In this document: in pieces, positions 1 through 9,580 of the stretch
Position numbering within the stretch: the stretch's first letter is position 1
How the letters are laid out: each line of letters begins with the position of its first letter
From: Rhodovulum marinum
GTDB lineage: Bacteria; Pseudomonadota; Alphaproteobacteria; Rhodobacterales; Rhodobacteraceae
Reading direction: 5' to 3'
Assembly (NCBI RefSeq): GCF_004343075.1
Contig: NZ_SLXP01000008.1
Span: 1-64,000 of the forward strand
DNA: 64,000 nt
The notes under the pieces: model-generated
Told to the model about the DNA's origin: nothing
Database searches by the model: none
Seen by the model: only the letters and a program-made list of their open reading frames with translations
Made by a program: the position numbers and the translations under genes

Positions 1-203
1 CTCGGCGCTGCGCGGGGGGGGTTTGTCGGTGTTTGCGGGGGCCCCGCCGGGGTGGGGGGTGTTTTGGGGGGGGGGGCCCGGGGGGCTTCCCGGAGCGGGG
101 GGGGGGGGGGGGGCCCCGCCCCCCCCCCCCCCGGCCGGGGGCTTTGCCCCCGGACCCCCAGGATATTTTCGCCAGAAGAAAGACCGGAAATGCGATGGGG
201 CCG
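1..203. other. G/C homopolymer-rich non-coding end
   Basis: No gene is supported here. The stretch holds several G runs, including a G17 run at 97-113 followed after a short CCCCG spacer by a C14 run at 119-132, which could pair as a very stable hairpin. Reading frames across it give only Gly/Pro/Arg low-complexity products and are rejected. Runs of this length are difficult for any sequencing platform, so the exact bases should be distrusted; this may lie near a contig end. Its right part contains copy 1 of the family repeat described separately. Confidence 0.6.
131..190 (+). repeat. Rhodobacteraceae-type hairpin/ATATTT intergenic repeat, copy 1
   Basis: A perfect hairpin (CCGGGGGC, loop TTT, GCCCCCGG at 135-153) is followed by a GGATATTTTC motif and GCCAGAAGAAAGACCGG. 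The same order (G/C hairpin, ATTT core, AGAA-rich tail) recurs at 12629-12694 on the plus strand and at 34148-34190 on the minus strand. It lies just past the 3' end of the AlkB-like gene and could act as a terminator or mRNA-end hairpin. From memory such elements are common in Rhodobacteraceae genomes. Confidence 0.65.
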
Positions 204-1343
204 TCAACTGCCCGCGGGCCAGGGCAGGCTGGCCTTTCGATAGGGCGTCCAGTCGGTGATATCGGGGTAGTATCGCCGCCGCCAGGCGCGCACCCGCGGG
301 TTCATCCGCCGCCGCCACAGCGGCGGGATCATCGCCAGCGCCGTCATCGCCGGGTAGCCCAGCGGCAGTTGCGGCGCCTCGCCCTCGGGATAGGTCTGCA
401 GCAGCGGGAAGCGGCGCTGCGGCTTGGTGTGGTGGTCGGAATGGCGCTGCAGGTTGATCAGCAGCCAGTTCGACGCCGTATGGGCGGCGTTCCAGCTGTG
501 GTGCGGCTGGACATGTTCGTATTTCCCTTCGCCCAGGTGCCGCCGGGTCAGGCCGTAATGTTCGACGTAATTGGTCAGCTCCAGTTGCCAGATCGCGACG
601 AAGGCCTGGAAGGCGAACAGCGCAAGCCCGGCCAACCCGCCGATCCACAGCACCAGCGCGACCATGCCCAGTTGCAGCGCGGCATAGCGCCAGAACGGAT
701 TGGTGGCGTGCCAGACGGGGCGCCCGGCGCGGGCGAGTTTCAGCCGCTCCGCCCGCCAGGCCGATGGCAGCCCGGTGGTCAGCACGCGCCAGAAATAGCG
801 GTGGAACCCCTCGTTATAGCGCGCGGTCACGCCGTCGCGCGGCGTGCCCACATGGGGGTGGTGGACCAGCAGGTGTTCGGTGCGGAAATGGCTGTACAGC
901 ACCGTGGCCAGCAGCAGGTCGCCCAGCCAGCGTTCCAACCGCGTGCGCTGGTGCAGCAATTCATGGGCATAGACGATCCCCACCGTCCCCGAGATCACGC
1001 CCACCCCGAAGAACAGCGCCACCGTTTCGCCTGCCGACAGGTGATCGGTATGGGTGACCCACCAGACCATCCCCAGGATCGTCGCCAGCTGGATCGGGAA
1101 CCAGACCAGGGTGATCAGCCGGTGCCAGAACAGGTCGGCCTCGGGGGTTTCGGGGTCGGGGTTGCGCTCGTTCCGGCCCAGCAGCGCATCCAGCAGCGTG
1201 ACCGAGACCCAGCCGTACAGCGGCAAGAGCGCCAGCGTCCAGCCGCCCTGGACCGCGCCGAGGATCGCCAGCGGGATCATCCCCAGCGACATCCAGAAGG
1301 GCAGCGCGGCGCGCAGGCGGGAAATCGGGGGGGTGTCGGTCAT
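204..1343 (-). CDS. alkB: AlkB-type integral-membrane di-iron hydroxylase (alkane 1-monooxygenase family)
   Basis: This 379-residue protein carries the histidine signatures of AlkB membrane monooxygenases: HELLH at residues 127-131, HLLVHHPHVGTP at 157-168, NYVEHYGL at 258-265 and QRHSDHH at 299-305, set among hydrophobic helices near residues 15-55, 75-95, 105-125 and 220-255. Family members hydroxylate terminal methyl groups of medium-chain alkanes or related chains in the inner membrane, using rubredoxin for electrons. Length and all four motifs fit an intact enzyme. No rubredoxin, rubredoxin reductase or AlkS-type regulator lies next to it, so the substrate is uncertain. It follows mutY on the same strand after 64 bases. 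Confidence 0.88.
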   Translation of the reverse strand: MTDTPPISRLRAALPFWMSLGMIPLAILGAVQGGWTLALLPLYGWVSVTLLDALLGRNERNPDPETPEADLFWHRLITLVWFPIQLATILGMVWWVTHTDHLSAGETVALFFGVGVISGTVGIVYAHELLHQRTRLERWLGDLLLATVLYSHFRTEHLLVHHPHVGTPRDGVTARYNEGFHRYFWRVLTTGLPSAWRAERLKLARAGRPVWHATNPFWRYAALQLGMVALVLWIGGLAGLALFAFQAFVAIWQLELTNYVEHYGLTRRHLGEGKYEHVQPHHSWNAAHTASNWLLINLQRHSDHHTKPQRRFPLLQTYPEGEAPQLPLGYPAMTALAMIPPLWRRRMNPRVRAWRRRYYPDITDWTPYRKASLPWPAGS

Positions 1344-1407
1344 GGCATCGTCCCAGGGTTGCGCGCGCCCCTTGCGACAAGGGTATAGCGCGAAGCGTGG
1401 CCCGGGC

Positions 1408-2469
1408 TCAATCCGCCGCGAAGGCGCCGCGCGCCAGGTCGAAGGCCTTGCGCATCACCGTGGGCAGGTCCGAGGGGCGGAATGCGTGGCGGTCGACGAA
1501 GGCGCCCCGCGCAGGGGTGCAGCCCCCGGGCAGGTCGGCCACCATCACGCCCAGGCGCAGGTGGAAATGGGTGAAGGTGTGGCGCACCTCGGCCCCCAGC
1601 GGGCGCCAGTCGGCGGCGGCGGGGGGGGCGGAAACAGGCTCTGTTTCGGCCCATTCGGTGCTGGGCCAGCCCAGCATGCCGCCCAGCAGCCCACGCTCGG
1701 GGCGGCGTTCCAGCAGCCAGGCGCCATCGGCACGCCGGCCGATATAGGCCAGGCCCAGCCGCGTGGGCTTGGGCTTTTTCGGCAGCTTGCGGGGAAGGTC
1801 GGCGGCGATCCCCTGCGCCCGCGCCGCGCAGGCCCCCATCCAGGGGCAGATGCCGCAGGCGGGGCTTTTCGGGGTGCAGATCGTAGCGCCCAGATCCATC
1901 ACCGCCTGCGCATGGCACCCGGGCCGTTCGTTCGGCGTCAGCCGGGCGGCCAGCGCGGTCAGTTCGGGCTTGGCCGTGGGCAGCGGCGTTTCGACGGCGA
2001 ACAAACGCGCCATCACCCGTTCCACATTGCCGTCCACCACGGTTTCCGCCCGGTCGAAGGCGATCGCCGCGATGGCGGCGGCGGTATAGGGGCCGATGCC
2101 GGGCAGCGCCTGCAGCCCCTCGCGCGTGTCGGGGAACCGCCCGCCATGGTCCCCCGCCACCGCGCGCGCGCATTTCAAAAGGTTGCGCGCCCGGGCGTAA
2201 TAGCCCAGCCCCGCCCATTCGCCCATCACGTCACCATCCTCGGCCGAGGCCAGCGCCGCCACATCGGGCCAGCGCGCCGTGAACCGGTGGAAATAGTCGC
2301 GCACCGCGGCCACGGTGGTCTGCTGCAGCATCACCTCGGACAGCCAGACCGCATAGAGATCGGGCACCATCCCCGCCGCCCGCGCCGCAGGCCCCACCCG
2401 CCACGGCAGGTCGCGCGCATGGGTTTCGTACCAGTTCAGCAGAACCCGGCTCAATTCCGCGTCACGCAA
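1408..2469 (-). CDS. mutY: A/G-specific adenine DNA glycosylase MutY
   Basis: This 353-residue enzyme removes adenine mispaired with 8-oxoguanine in base-excision repair. Visible features are the catalytic Glu in SEVMLQQT (residues 44-51), the helix-hairpin-helix LPGIGPYTA (122-130), the catalytic Asp in VVDGNV (about 146), the iron-sulfur cysteines C198, C205, C208 and C214 with the usual C-X6-C-X2-C-X5-C spacing, and a C-terminal Nudix-like 8-oxoG recognition domain (about 230-345). Length is normal. It is divergent from the DUF721 gene, with about 100 bases between the two starts that probably contain both promoters. Confidence 0.95.
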   Translation of the reverse strand: MRDAELSRVLLNWYETHARDLPWRVGPAARAAGMVPDLYAVWLSEVMLQQTTVAAVRDYFHRFTARWPDVAALASAEDGDVMGEWAGLGYYARARNLLKCARAVAGDHGGRFPDTREGLQALPGIGPYTAAAIAAIAFDRAETVVDGNVERVMARLFAVETPLPTAKPELTALAARLTPNERPGCHAQAVMDLGATICTPKSPACGICPWMGACAARAQGIAADLPRKLPKKPKPTRLGLAYIGRRADGAWLLERRPERGLLGGMLGWPSTEWAETEPVSAPPAAADWRPLGAEVRHTFTHFHLRLGVMVADLPGGCTPARGAFVDRHAFRPSDLPTVMRKAFDLARGAFAAD

Positions 2470-2568
2470 TCTTTATGGCCCCCCGCTGGTCATTTGTCTG
2501 GCTGCCCGCCGTCCTGCCGCCTAAACTAGGGGCAGGCAAGCGAAAGCACAGGCAGGACGACAACGGGC

Positions 2569-3087
2569 ATGGCCAACGCGGGCAACAGCCACGGCCGGCG
2601 GATGCGGGGCTTCGAACCCGCCTCGCGGCTTTTGGCGCAGCGCATCCGCCGCGCGGGCGAGTCGCGCGGATTCGCCGTGGCCAAGGTCCTGACCCACTGG
2701 ACCGAGATCGTGGGCCAGGACATCGCCCGCATCGCCCATCCCGTCGACGTGAAATACGGCCGCGAGGGGTTCGGCGCGACGCTGACCCTGCTGACAACGG
2801 GGGCCAACGCGCCCATGCTGGAGATGCAGAAAGAGGCGATCCGCGACAAGGTGAACGCCTGCTATGGCTATTCCGCGATCTCGCGCATCCGCCTGACCCA
2901 GACCGCGCCCACCGGCTTCGCCGAGGGGCAGGCCAGCTTTGCCCACGCAACGAAACCGGCCAAGGCCACCGCCGACCCGGCGACGGCCGCACGCGCCGCC
3001 GACCTGTCCGCCCCGGTGCAGGACGAGGGCCTGCGCGCGGCCCTTGCGGCACTTGGCCAAAACGTCCTATCCCGCCCGAAACGCTAG
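2569..3087 (+). CDS. DUF721 (DciA-like) domain protein
   Basis: The 172-residue product resembles alphaproteobacterial DUF721 proteins: a basic N-terminus, a core with LTHWTEIVGQDIARIAHP at about 41-58, and a second strand-rich segment ending in NACYGYSAISRIRL. DUF721 includes DciA, which assists loading of the replicative helicase DnaB, but I cannot tell from sequence whether this member does that. The last 60 residues are Ala-rich and probably disordered. The gene lies 13 bases before the DsbA-like gene and may be cotranscribed with it. Longer upstream starts in another frame were rejected. Confidence 0.8.
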   Translation: MANAGNSHGRRMRGFEPASRLLAQRIRRAGESRGFAVAKVLTHWTEIVGQDIARIAHPVDVKYGREGFGATLTLLTTGANAPMLEMQKEAIRDKVNACYGYSAISRIRLTQTAPTGFAEGQASFAHATKPAKATADPATAARAADLSAPVQDEGLRAALAALGQNVLSRPKR

Positions 3088-3100
3088 GGAGACCCCTTCC

Positions 3101-3751
3101 ATGATCCGCAGTCTTTCGATCTCGCTCGGCCTCGTCGCGCTCGCCGCTCTCGGCGGGTACTGGATGACCTCGCAGCCCAACGTGGGCCTGACCCCGGTCG
3201 CGGCCGCGCAGGCGCAAGAGGTGCCGCAGGTCGAATCCTTCACGCTGGGCGACCCCGACGCGCCGATCAAGCTCGAGGAATTCGCCTCCTTCACCTGCGG
3301 CCATTGCGGCAATTTCCACGAGGACGTGTTCAAGCGGCTCAAGGCCGACTACATCGACACCGGCAAGGTCCATTTCACCTATCGCGAGGTCTACTGGGAT
3401 CCCTACGCGATCTGGGCGGGGCTTCTGGCGCGCTGCGGCGGCGAGATGCGGTTCTTCGGGATCGTCTCGGTCCTGTATGAAAAGCAGAAGGACTGGATCG
3501 ACGCGAAAGATCCCGCCAAGACCGCCGAGAACCTGCGCCAGATCGGGCGGGCCGCGGGTCTGGGCGAGGCCGAGATGGAAACCTGCCTCAGCGACGCAGC
3601 GCTGGCCACCGCGCTGCGCGACCAGTCGGCAGCGACGACGGCGGCGGCGGGCGTGACCGGCACGCCCTCGATGCTGATCGACGGCGAGTTGTACAAGAAC
3701 ATGCGCTACCGCGACCTGAAAAAGATCCTCGACGAGAAACTGGCCGGCTGA
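3101..3751 (+). CDS. DsbA-family thiol:disulfide interchange protein
   Basis: A 216-residue exported thioredoxin-fold protein. An N-terminal hydrophobic segment (about 4-20) acts as signal peptide or anchor, followed by the redox site CGHC at residues 66-69, a helical insertion, and the cis-proline loop TGTPS near residue 190. This layout is typical of the short DsbA/DsbG-like proteins of Rhodobacterales, which oxidise or isomerise cysteines in periplasmic proteins. The start at 3101 is preferred over an upstream in-frame one because AGGGAGA lies about 10 bases before it and it begins the signal sequence. It is followed after 4 bases by a CoA-transferase gene. Confidence 0.9.
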   Translation: MIRSLSISLGLVALAALGGYWMTSQPNVGLTPVAAAQAQEVPQVESFTLGDPDAPIKLEEFASFTCGHCGNFHEDVFKRLKADYIDTGKVHFTYREVYWDPYAIWAGLLARCGGEMRFFGIVSVLYEKQKDWIDAKDPAKTAENLRQIGRAAGLGEAEMETCLSDAALATALRDQSAATTAAAGVTGTPSMLIDGELYKNMRYRDLKKILDEKLAG

Positions 3752-3755
3752 CGCG

Positions 3756-4898
3756 ATGGCCACCCCGCTCGCGGGTCTGCGCGTCGTCGAACTGGCGCGT
3801 ATCCTGGCCGGCCCCTGGGCGGGCCAGGTGCTGGCCGATCTGGGCGCCGAGGTCATCAAGGTCGAATCCCCCAAGGGCGACGACACCCGCCGCTGGGGCC
3901 CGCCCTTCGTCGACCGCCCGGGCGACCGCTCGGCCGCCTATTTCCATTCCTGCAACCGCGGCAAGGAATCCATCGCCTGCGATTTCCGCACGCCCGAGGG
4001 CCAGGCGCTGGTGCACGACCTGGTGGCCGGGGCGGACGTGGTCATCGAGAACTTCAAGCTGGGCGGTCTGGCCAAGTATGGACTGGATTACCCGTCTCTA
4101 TCCCGCCTCAATCCGCGGCTGATCTACTGTTCGATCACCGGCTTCGGGCAGGACGGCCCCTATGCCCACCGGGCGGGGTACGACTTCATCATCCAGGGCA
4201 TGTCGGGGCTGATGTCGATCACCGGCGAACCGGACGGCCAGCCGCAAAAGGTGGGCGTCGCCGTCACCGACATCTTCACCGGCATCTATGCCGCCACAGC
4301 GATCCTCGCGGCCCTGCACCAGCGCCAGACGACGGGGAAGGGCCAGCAGATCGACATGGCGCTGTTCGACGTGGCCACCGCGATCACCGCCAACCAGGCG
4401 ATGAACCACCTGACGACAGGGGTGCCGCCCACCCGCATGGGCAACGCGCATCCGAACCTGGCGCCCTACCAGGTGTTCGATTGCGCCGACGGCCACATCA
4501 TCATCGCGGTCGGCAACGACGCGCAATTCGCCCGGCTGTGCGGTCTTCTGGGCCTGCCGGGCCTCGCCGACGACCCGGCCTTCGCCACCAATGCCGACCG
4601 GGTGGAAAACCGCGCCGCCCTGACCGAGCGGCTGACCGCGGCGACGCGCGGCTTTGCCAAGGCCGACCTGCTTGCCGCCTGCGAGGGGCAGGGGGTGCCC
4701 GCCGGGCCGATCAACGACCTGGACGAGGTGTTCGCCGACCCGCAGATCGTCCATCGCGGGATGGTGGCGATGCGCGACGGGGTGCCGGGCGTGCGCACGC
4801 CGATCCGGTTCTCGGGGGCCGATCTGGCGCTCGACCATGCCGCGCCCAAACTCGACGAGCATGGGGACGCGATCCGTGCGCGCCTCAGGCGCGGCTAA
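3756..4898 (+). CDS. CaiB/BaiF (class III) CoA-transferase
   Basis: This 380-residue protein matches class III acyl-CoA transferases from its start ([19 protein letters not shown]) through the AEVIKVESP loop and the GFGQDGPY segment to the end. Asp172 in VAVTDIFTG is at the place of the catalytic aspartate that carries the CoA intermediate. Such enzymes move CoA between carboxylic acids (oxalate/formate, carnitine, succinate/mesaconate types); the substrate here cannot be deduced. The 3' end overlaps the convergent lpxK gene by 14 bases. Confidence 0.9.
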   Translation: MATPLAGLRVVELARILAGPWAGQVLADLGAEVIKVESPKGDDTRRWGPPFVDRPGDRSAAYFHSCNRGKESIACDFRTPEGQALVHDLVAGADVVIENFKLGGLAKYGLDYPSLSRLNPRLIYCSITGFGQDGPYAHRAGYDFIIQGMSGLMSITGEPDGQPQKVGVAVTDIFTGIYAATAILAALHQRQTTGKGQQIDMALFDVATAITANQAMNHLTTGVPPTRMGNAHPNLAPYQVFDCADGHIIIAVGNDAQFARLCGLLGLPGLADDPAFATNADRVENRAALTERLTAATRGFAKADLLAACEGQGVPAGPINDLDEVFADPQIVHRGMVAMRDGVPGVRTPIRFSGADLALDHAAPKLDEHGDAIRARLRRG

Positions 4899-5886
4899 GA
4901 CCCAACCGGTCCAAAACAGTCTCTATCCCGGCCCAATCGTCCAGTTCCAGCCGCACCGGCAGGGTCAGCACCTTTTGCCGGAACGCGGGCGGCAGGCGCA
5001 CCGCGTCCTTCTCGGTGGTTACCAGCTGCGCGCCCAACAGCCTGGCTTCGTTCTCCAGCCGGGCCATCAACGCGGGCGTCAGCGGCTGGTGATCCTCCAG
5101 CGCCTCGCCCCGCAGCAGCCGCGCCCCCTGCCCCTCGACCGTGGCAAAGAACTTTTCCGGGTGGCCGATCCCCGCGAAGGCCAGCACCGGCATTCCCGCC
5201 CAGTCCATCCCGGTTTCCAGCGGGCGCAGCGCGCCGGTGACATGCGGCACCGACAGACGCGCCCCCCAGGTCGCCGCGAAATGCCGCTGCGCCGGGCGTG
5301 GCCCGATCGACAGCACCAAATCGGCGCGGGCCAGCCCCACCGCGACCGGCTCGCGCAACGGCCCCGCCGGGATCACCCGCCCGTTGCCGAACCCCTTGGC
5401 CGCATCCACCACCACGATGGAACAATCCTTGGCCAGCGCCGGGTTCTGGAACCCGTCATCCATCAGGATCGCCTGCGCGCCTGCGGCCACAGCCGCGCGT
5501 GCCCCCGCCGCCCGGTCGCGCGCCACCCAGGTGGGCAGGAACGCGGCCAGCAACAGCGGCTCGTCGCCCACATCGGCGGCGCTGTGCACCCGTTCCTCGA
5601 CCCGAACGGGGCCTTCCAGCCGCCCGCCATGGCCACGGCTGACGACATGGGCCGCCACGCCCCGCTCCATCAGCTTCAGCGCCAGCGCGATCACCGTGGG
5701 CGTCTTGCCGGTGCCGCCCGCGTTCAGGTTGCCCACGCAGATCACCGGCACGCCGACCCGTTCCGGCACACCCCGTGCCAGCCGCCGCGCCGTGCCCCTG
5801 GCGTAAAGCGCGCCCAACGGTGCCAGCGCGCGGGCGACGATGCCCGGCCGCTCGGGCGGCGTGAACCAGAAACCAGGCGCCCGCAT
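4885..5886 (-). CDS. lpxK: Tetraacyldisaccharide 4'-kinase LpxK
   Basis: LpxK phosphorylates the 4' position of the lipid A precursor at the inner membrane. The 333-residue product has the P-loop [11 protein letters not shown] at residues 52-62, an amphipathic membrane-associating N-terminus, DDGFQNP around residue 140, and a C-terminal part ending in the typical [11 protein letters not shown] segment. The ATG at 5886 overlaps the stop of the upstream WaaA-like gene (TGATG), implying translational coupling. Together with that gene it forms a lipid A/Kdo unit. Confidence 0.95.
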   Translation of the reverse strand: MRAPGFWFTPPERPGIVARALAPLGALYARGTARRLARGVPERVGVPVICVGNLNAGGTGKTPTVIALALKLMERGVAAHVVSRGHGGRLEGPVRVEERVHSAADVGDEPLLLAAFLPTWVARDRAAGARAAVAAGAQAILMDDGFQNPALAKDCSIVVVDAAKGFGNGRVIPAGPLREPVAVGLARADLVLSIGPRPAQRHFAATWGARLSVPHVTGALRPLETGMDWAGMPVLAFAGIGHPEKFFATVEGQGARLLRGEALEDHQPLTPALMARLENEARLLGAQLVTTEKDAVRLPPAFRQKVLTLPVRLELDDWAGIETVLDRLGLSRA

Positions 5887-7058
5887 CACCCGGCCTCCGC
5901 CAGGTCCAGCGCCTCGATCATCCGGCGCACCACGCGCTCGGTGGCCTGGCTGCCCTCGGTCGAGACCTCCCAGGCCGCACGCGCCATCTCGGCGGCGCGG
6001 TCGGGCGACAACAGGTCGGCCAGCGCATCGGCCATCATGTGCTGGTCACGCACCAGCCGCGACGCGCCAGCCGCGGCCAGCCAGCGGTAATGCGCCGGGT
6101 GCGCACCGGTCGCCGGGCCATGCACGATGGCCGAGCCCAGCGCGGCGGCGTGATAGGGGTCGGGCCCGGCATCGCCCACCAGCGTGCCCCCCAGAAAGCT
6201 TACCGGTGCCAATCGCAGCCACAGCCCCATCTCGCCCTCGGTATCGGCGACATAGATCTGCGTCTCGGTTTCGGGTTCCTCGTCCTCGGATCGCAGCGAC
6301 ACCGCCCACCCCTCGTCCCGCAACCGGCGGGCCAGCGCCGGGCCCCGGGCGGGATCGTCGGGCACCACGATCAGCAGCAACCGGTGCGCCATGCGGATCG
6401 CCCTGGAATGGGCCGCGACGACCACGGGTTCGTCGCTGCGCTGGGTCTGGGCGGCCAGCCAGGCGGGCCGACCGCCCATCAGCCGCGCCAGCGCGTCGCG
6501 CTCGGCCTCGCTGCACCGCAGGACGGCGCTGCCCTCGGACAACGGGCCGCAAGTGCTCAGTTGCACCGACGACACGCCCATCATGCGCATCTGATCGGCG
6601 CAGGCCCGGTTCTGGGCGAACACCCGGTCGAACCGGCGCAGCACACGCCGGGTCAGCCCGGCCCCAATCCGCCAGCGGCTGCGCCACGCCTCCGGCAACT
6701 CGCGCGCGATCAGGAACAGCGTGCTGCCCCGGGCATGGGCCTGCGCCGCCGCCCCCATCGGCAGGGTCTCGGGATAGAACACCCCCAGATCCGGCCGCCA
6801 GGCATCCAGAAAGGCGCCAATGGCCCGGGGCGTGTCGCGGGGCGCGACGTCCAGGTGCAGGTTCGGCAGACCGGCAAGGGCGGCGGCCCAGTCGGGCGGC
6901 GCAGCATCCCCGGTCACCAGGACGGCCAGGCCGGGCCGGGCCGCCTGCAGCGCACGGATCAGTTCCGCCGCGGCGGCGCGTTCCAGGGGGGGCGGCGCGT
7001 GCAGCCAGACCAGCGGGCCCGCGGCCCGCCCGCCCGGTCCCCCTTGTCCCCCGACCAT
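5886..7058 (-). CDS. waaA: WaaA/KdtA-like Kdo transferase (divergent family member)
   Basis: The 390-residue product aligns by eye with Kdo transferases, the membrane-bound glycosyltransferases that add Kdo to lipid A precursor. It has a VWLHA entry motif, a [16 protein letters not shown] segment, LGRL-type spacing and [15 protein letters not shown] toward the C-terminus. Two family signatures are altered: the usual HAASVGE reads HAPPPLE (the Glu is kept) and the GGHN region reads [14 protein letters not shown]. The start at 7058 is chosen because GGAAGGGGG lies 4 bases upstream; an ATG at 7073 is possible. The neighbours lpxK (coupled) and DUF4170 support the role. It could instead be a non-catalytic paralogue. 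Confidence 0.75.
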   Translation of the reverse strand: MVGGQGGPGGRAAGPLVWLHAPPPLERAAAAELIRALQAARPGLAVLVTGDAAPPDWAAALAGLPNLHLDVAPRDTPRAIGAFLDAWRPDLGVFYPETLPMGAAAQAHARGSTLFLIARELPEAWRSRWRIGAGLTRRVLRRFDRVFAQNRACADQMRMMGVSSVQLSTCGPLSEGSAVLRCSEAERDALARLMGGRPAWLAAQTQRSDEPVVVAAHSRAIRMAHRLLLIVVPDDPARGPALARRLRDEGWAVSLRSEDEEPETETQIYVADTEGEMGLWLRLAPVSFLGGTLVGDAGPDPYHAAALGSAIVHGPATGAHPAHYRWLAAAGASRLVRDQHMMADALADLLSPDRAAEMARAAWEVSTEGSQATERVVRRMIEALDLAEAG

Positions 7059-7083
7059 GGCGCCCCCTTCCATCGCGGCCGCG

Positions 7084-7329
7084 TCAGCTGCCCAGTTCTT
7101 CGGTCGGGCCGGCCTCGGCCTCTTCGTCGCGCAAGCGGTGGATATGGGCGATGAAATAGCGCATATGCGCGTTGTCGACCGTGCGCTGGGCCTCGGCCTT
7201 CCAGGCATCGTAGGCGCTGGCATAATCGGGATACATCCCGACCATGTGGATGTCGTCGACGTTCTTGAACACCGTGCGGCTGGGGTCGACCAGCTCGCCT
7301 CCGAACACCAGGTGCAGGCGCTGGGTCAT
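7084..7329 (-). CDS. DUF4170 domain protein
   Basis: This small 81-residue acidic cytoplasmic protein has the pattern of DUF4170: LHLVFGGEL near the start, then VGMYPDYASAYDAWKAEAQ and AHMRYFIAHIHRL. No catalytic motif is evident and the function is unknown. In Rhodobacterales it usually sits just upstream of the WaaA/LpxK genes, as here (26 bases before the WaaA-like start), which suggests a link to lipid A/Kdo synthesis. Reads as intact. Confidence 0.85.
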   Translation of the reverse strand: MTQRLHLVFGGELVDPSRTVFKNVDDIHMVGMYPDYASAYDAWKAEAQRTVDNAHMRYFIAHIHRLRDEEAEAGPTEELGS

Positions 7330-7400
7330 CTTGTGCCTCCGGGCTGGGCCATTGAAATCGGCGCCACCCTAGACCAAGGCCGGGGTCCGCGAAAGGGCAC

Positions 7401-8174
7401 TCAGGCCAGCCGCCGGATCACCTCGGCATGCAGGTCCGCGGGCGCGGCGATCACCCCGCGCGAGATTGGCGCCTCGGTGTTGAAGACCAGCGCGCCGCCC
7501 GCCCGGTCGCTGACCCGCGCGCCCGCCTCGGTGGCGATCAGGCTACCGGCCGCGGTGTCCCAGTCCCAGCTGTCGCGCAGCGTCAGCATCGCGTCATAGC
7601 GCCCCTCGGCCACCAGGCACAGCCGGTAGGCCAGCGAGGCGCGCAGCGACCGGTGCAGCCGCGGCGGCGGCCCGTCCCAGTGCCGCGGGTCCAGCGCGGG
7701 CTTGGCGGTCAGCACCGCCGCCCCGTCCAGTTGCGCCCGCCCGCTGGCCCGGATCGGCGCGCCGTTCAGCGTGGCCCCCGCCCCCGCCGTCGCGGCATAC
7801 AGCTTGCCGTGCAGCGGCAGGTAGACCACCGCGGCCACCACCCGCCCCGCCTCGGCCACGGCCAGCGCATGGGCAAAGGTCTTGTCGCCTTCCAGGAAGG
7901 CGCGGGTGCCGTCCAGCGGATCGACCACGAACACCCGGTCGGCCGCCAGCCGCTCCGGCGTGTCCTCGCTTTCCTCGGACAGCCAGCCATAGCCGGGCCG
8001 CGCCGCGGTCAGCCGCTCGCGCAGCATCGCGTCGATTTCCAGGTCGGCCTCGGTCACCGGGCCCTGGTGGCCGGGCTTGTCCCAAGTTTTGGGCTTGCGG
8101 GTCCAGTGGCGCTCCGCGATCCGGCCGGCCGCCTCGGCCGCCTCGGTCAACAGCGCCAGGTCATTCGCCGGCAA
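7401..8174 (-). CDS. cysQ: Inositol monophosphatase-family phosphatase, CysQ-like
   Basis: The 257-residue protein has the metal-binding signatures of the Li-sensitive phosphatase superfamily: SEES at residues 66-69, DPLDGTRAF at 85-93 and WDWDTAAGSLIATEAG in the C-terminal third. CysQ members hydrolyse 3'-phosphoadenosine 5'-phosphate, a by-product of sulfate assimilation; inositol-1-phosphatase activity is the alternative. The gene begins inside the 3' end of pmbA (14-base overlap, same strand), so the two are probably cotranscribed. Confidence 0.85.
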   Translation of the reverse strand: MPANDLALLTEAAEAAGRIAERHWTRKPKTWDKPGHQGPVTEADLEIDAMLRERLTAARPGYGWLSEESEDTPERLAADRVFVVDPLDGTRAFLEGDKTFAHALAVAEAGRVVAAVVYLPLHGKLYAATAGAGATLNGAPIRASGRAQLDGAAVLTAKPALDPRHWDGPPPRLHRSLRASLAYRLCLVAEGRYDAMLTLRDSWDWDTAAGSLIATEAGARVSDRAGGALVFNTEAPISRGVIAAPADLHAEVIRRLA

Positions 8175-9507
8175 GCGTCAGCCCCTCGACCAGCAGGCTC
8201 GGCACCCGGCGCGCCTTGTGCTCTTGCGCGTCGTTCGCCGGCACGATCCGGCGCAGCATCTCGGGCAGGCTGCCCGCGATGGTGCATTCGTTGACCGGAT
8301 AGGCGATCTGCCCGTTCTCGACCCAGAAGCCCGAGGCCCCGCGCGAATAATCCCCCGTGGTCGGGTTGATTGTGCTGCCGATCATCGAGGTCACCAAAAG
8401 CCCCGTGCCCATCTCGGCGATCAGGTCGTCGCGGCTGCGTGTGCCGGGGCTCAGCGTCACGTTCCCGGCGGACGGCGACGGCGGCGCCGACAGCCCGCGC
8501 GTGGCGTTCGCCGTGCTTTCCAGCCCCAGCTTGCGCGCGGTGGCCAGGTCCAGCACCCAGCCCCGCAACACGCCCTCCTCGACCAGCGCGCGCCGCGCGG
8601 TCGGCAGCCCCTCGGCGTCGAACGGGCGCGAGCCCGCGATTCGTGGCCGGTGCGGCTCGGCGATCAGCGACACGCCGTCGGGCAGCACGGCCTGACCCAT
8701 CAGGTCGCGCGCCCAGGACGCGCCGCGCACGATGGCGGTGCCGTTGATCGCCGACAACAGGTGCCCGATCAGCGAGACCGCCACCCGTTCGTCATACAGA
8801 ACCGGGTAGGCGCCGGTTTTCGGCCGGCGCGGATTGGCCCGCGCCACCGTGCGCTCGGCGGCGATGCGGCCGATCTCCTCGGGGCTGGGCAGGTCGGCCT
8901 GGAACACGCGCGATTCGCTGCACCAGTCGCGCTCCATCCCCGTGCCCTCGCCGCAGATCGCCACGCAGGACGTGCCCCGGCTGGTCCGCGCATAGCCGCC
9001 CGAGAACCCGTTCGTCGCGGCAAGGTGCAGCCTCTGGCGGTCGTATCCGGCGCCCGCCGACTCGATCTGGGTGATGCCGGGCACGGCCCGCGCGGCGGCC
9101 TCGGCGCGGCGGGCATCCTCTTCCAGCGCGGCGGGGTCGGGTTCGGGCGCGGGATCGGCCAGTTCCAGCGCCGCCGCATCCAGCGCGCGGGCCAGTTGTC
9201 CCGGATCGGCCAGCCCCACGGTCGGGTCTTCCGGCGCCTCGCGCGCCATGGCCACCGCCCGCTCGGCCATTTCGGCCAGCGTCGCGGGCCGCGTGTCGGA
9301 TGCCGAAACACAGGCCTGCCGCCGCCCGATCATCACCCGCAACCCGATCTCGGTGCTTTCGGCGCGCTCGGCCTGTTCCAGCCGCCCGCCGCGCACGTCG
9401 ATCGCCAGCGACGCCTCCTCGACGGCCATCGCGTCGGCGGCCTCGGCGCCGGCCTTGCGCGCGGCATCGAGCAGGGCCTGGGTCAGCGTTTCAAGCGTGT
9501 CGGGCAT
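8161..9507 (-). CDS. pmbA: TldE/PmbA-family protein, partner of the TldD metalloprotease
   Basis: At 448 residues this has the normal length of PmbA (TldE). It begins with a helical segment, then DAMAVEEASLAIDVRGGRLEQ and AESTEIGLRVMIGRR, and ends in the family's C-terminal barrel with SMIGSTINPTTGDYSRGASG. TldD and TldE form a heterodimeric protease for unfolded peptides and maturation of some peptide antibiotics; TldE itself lacks the HExxH zinc site, and none is seen here. No tldD is in the window. It is followed by the overlapping cysQ-like gene. Confidence 0.92.
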   Translation of the reverse strand: MPDTLETLTQALLDAARKAGAEAADAMAVEEASLAIDVRGGRLEQAERAESTEIGLRVMIGRRQACVSASDTRPATLAEMAERAVAMAREAPEDPTVGLADPGQLARALDAAALELADPAPEPDPAALEEDARRAEAAARAVPGITQIESAGAGYDRQRLHLAATNGFSGGYARTSRGTSCVAICGEGTGMERDWCSESRVFQADLPSPEEIGRIAAERTVARANPRRPKTGAYPVLYDERVAVSLIGHLLSAINGTAIVRGASWARDLMGQAVLPDGVSLIAEPHRPRIAGSRPFDAEGLPTARRALVEEGVLRGWVLDLATARKLGLESTANATRGLSAPPSPSAGNVTLSPGTRSRDDLIAEMGTGLLVTSMIGSTINPTTGDYSRGASGFWVENGQIAYPVNECTIAGSLPEMLRRIVPANDAQEHKARRVPSLLVEGLTLAGE

Positions 9508-9580
9508 GGGGCCTCCGGCATGGGACTGCCGATCAGGTAGGCCGCCCGCGCCGCGGGTGCAAGCCTGCGCCCGCCCCCGA

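Noticed and set aside
33-1388. Long plus-strand frame over the AlkB-like gene
   Set aside because: It is a GC-rich shadow of the minus-strand gene, rich in Arg, Gln and Pro, and lacks any domain.
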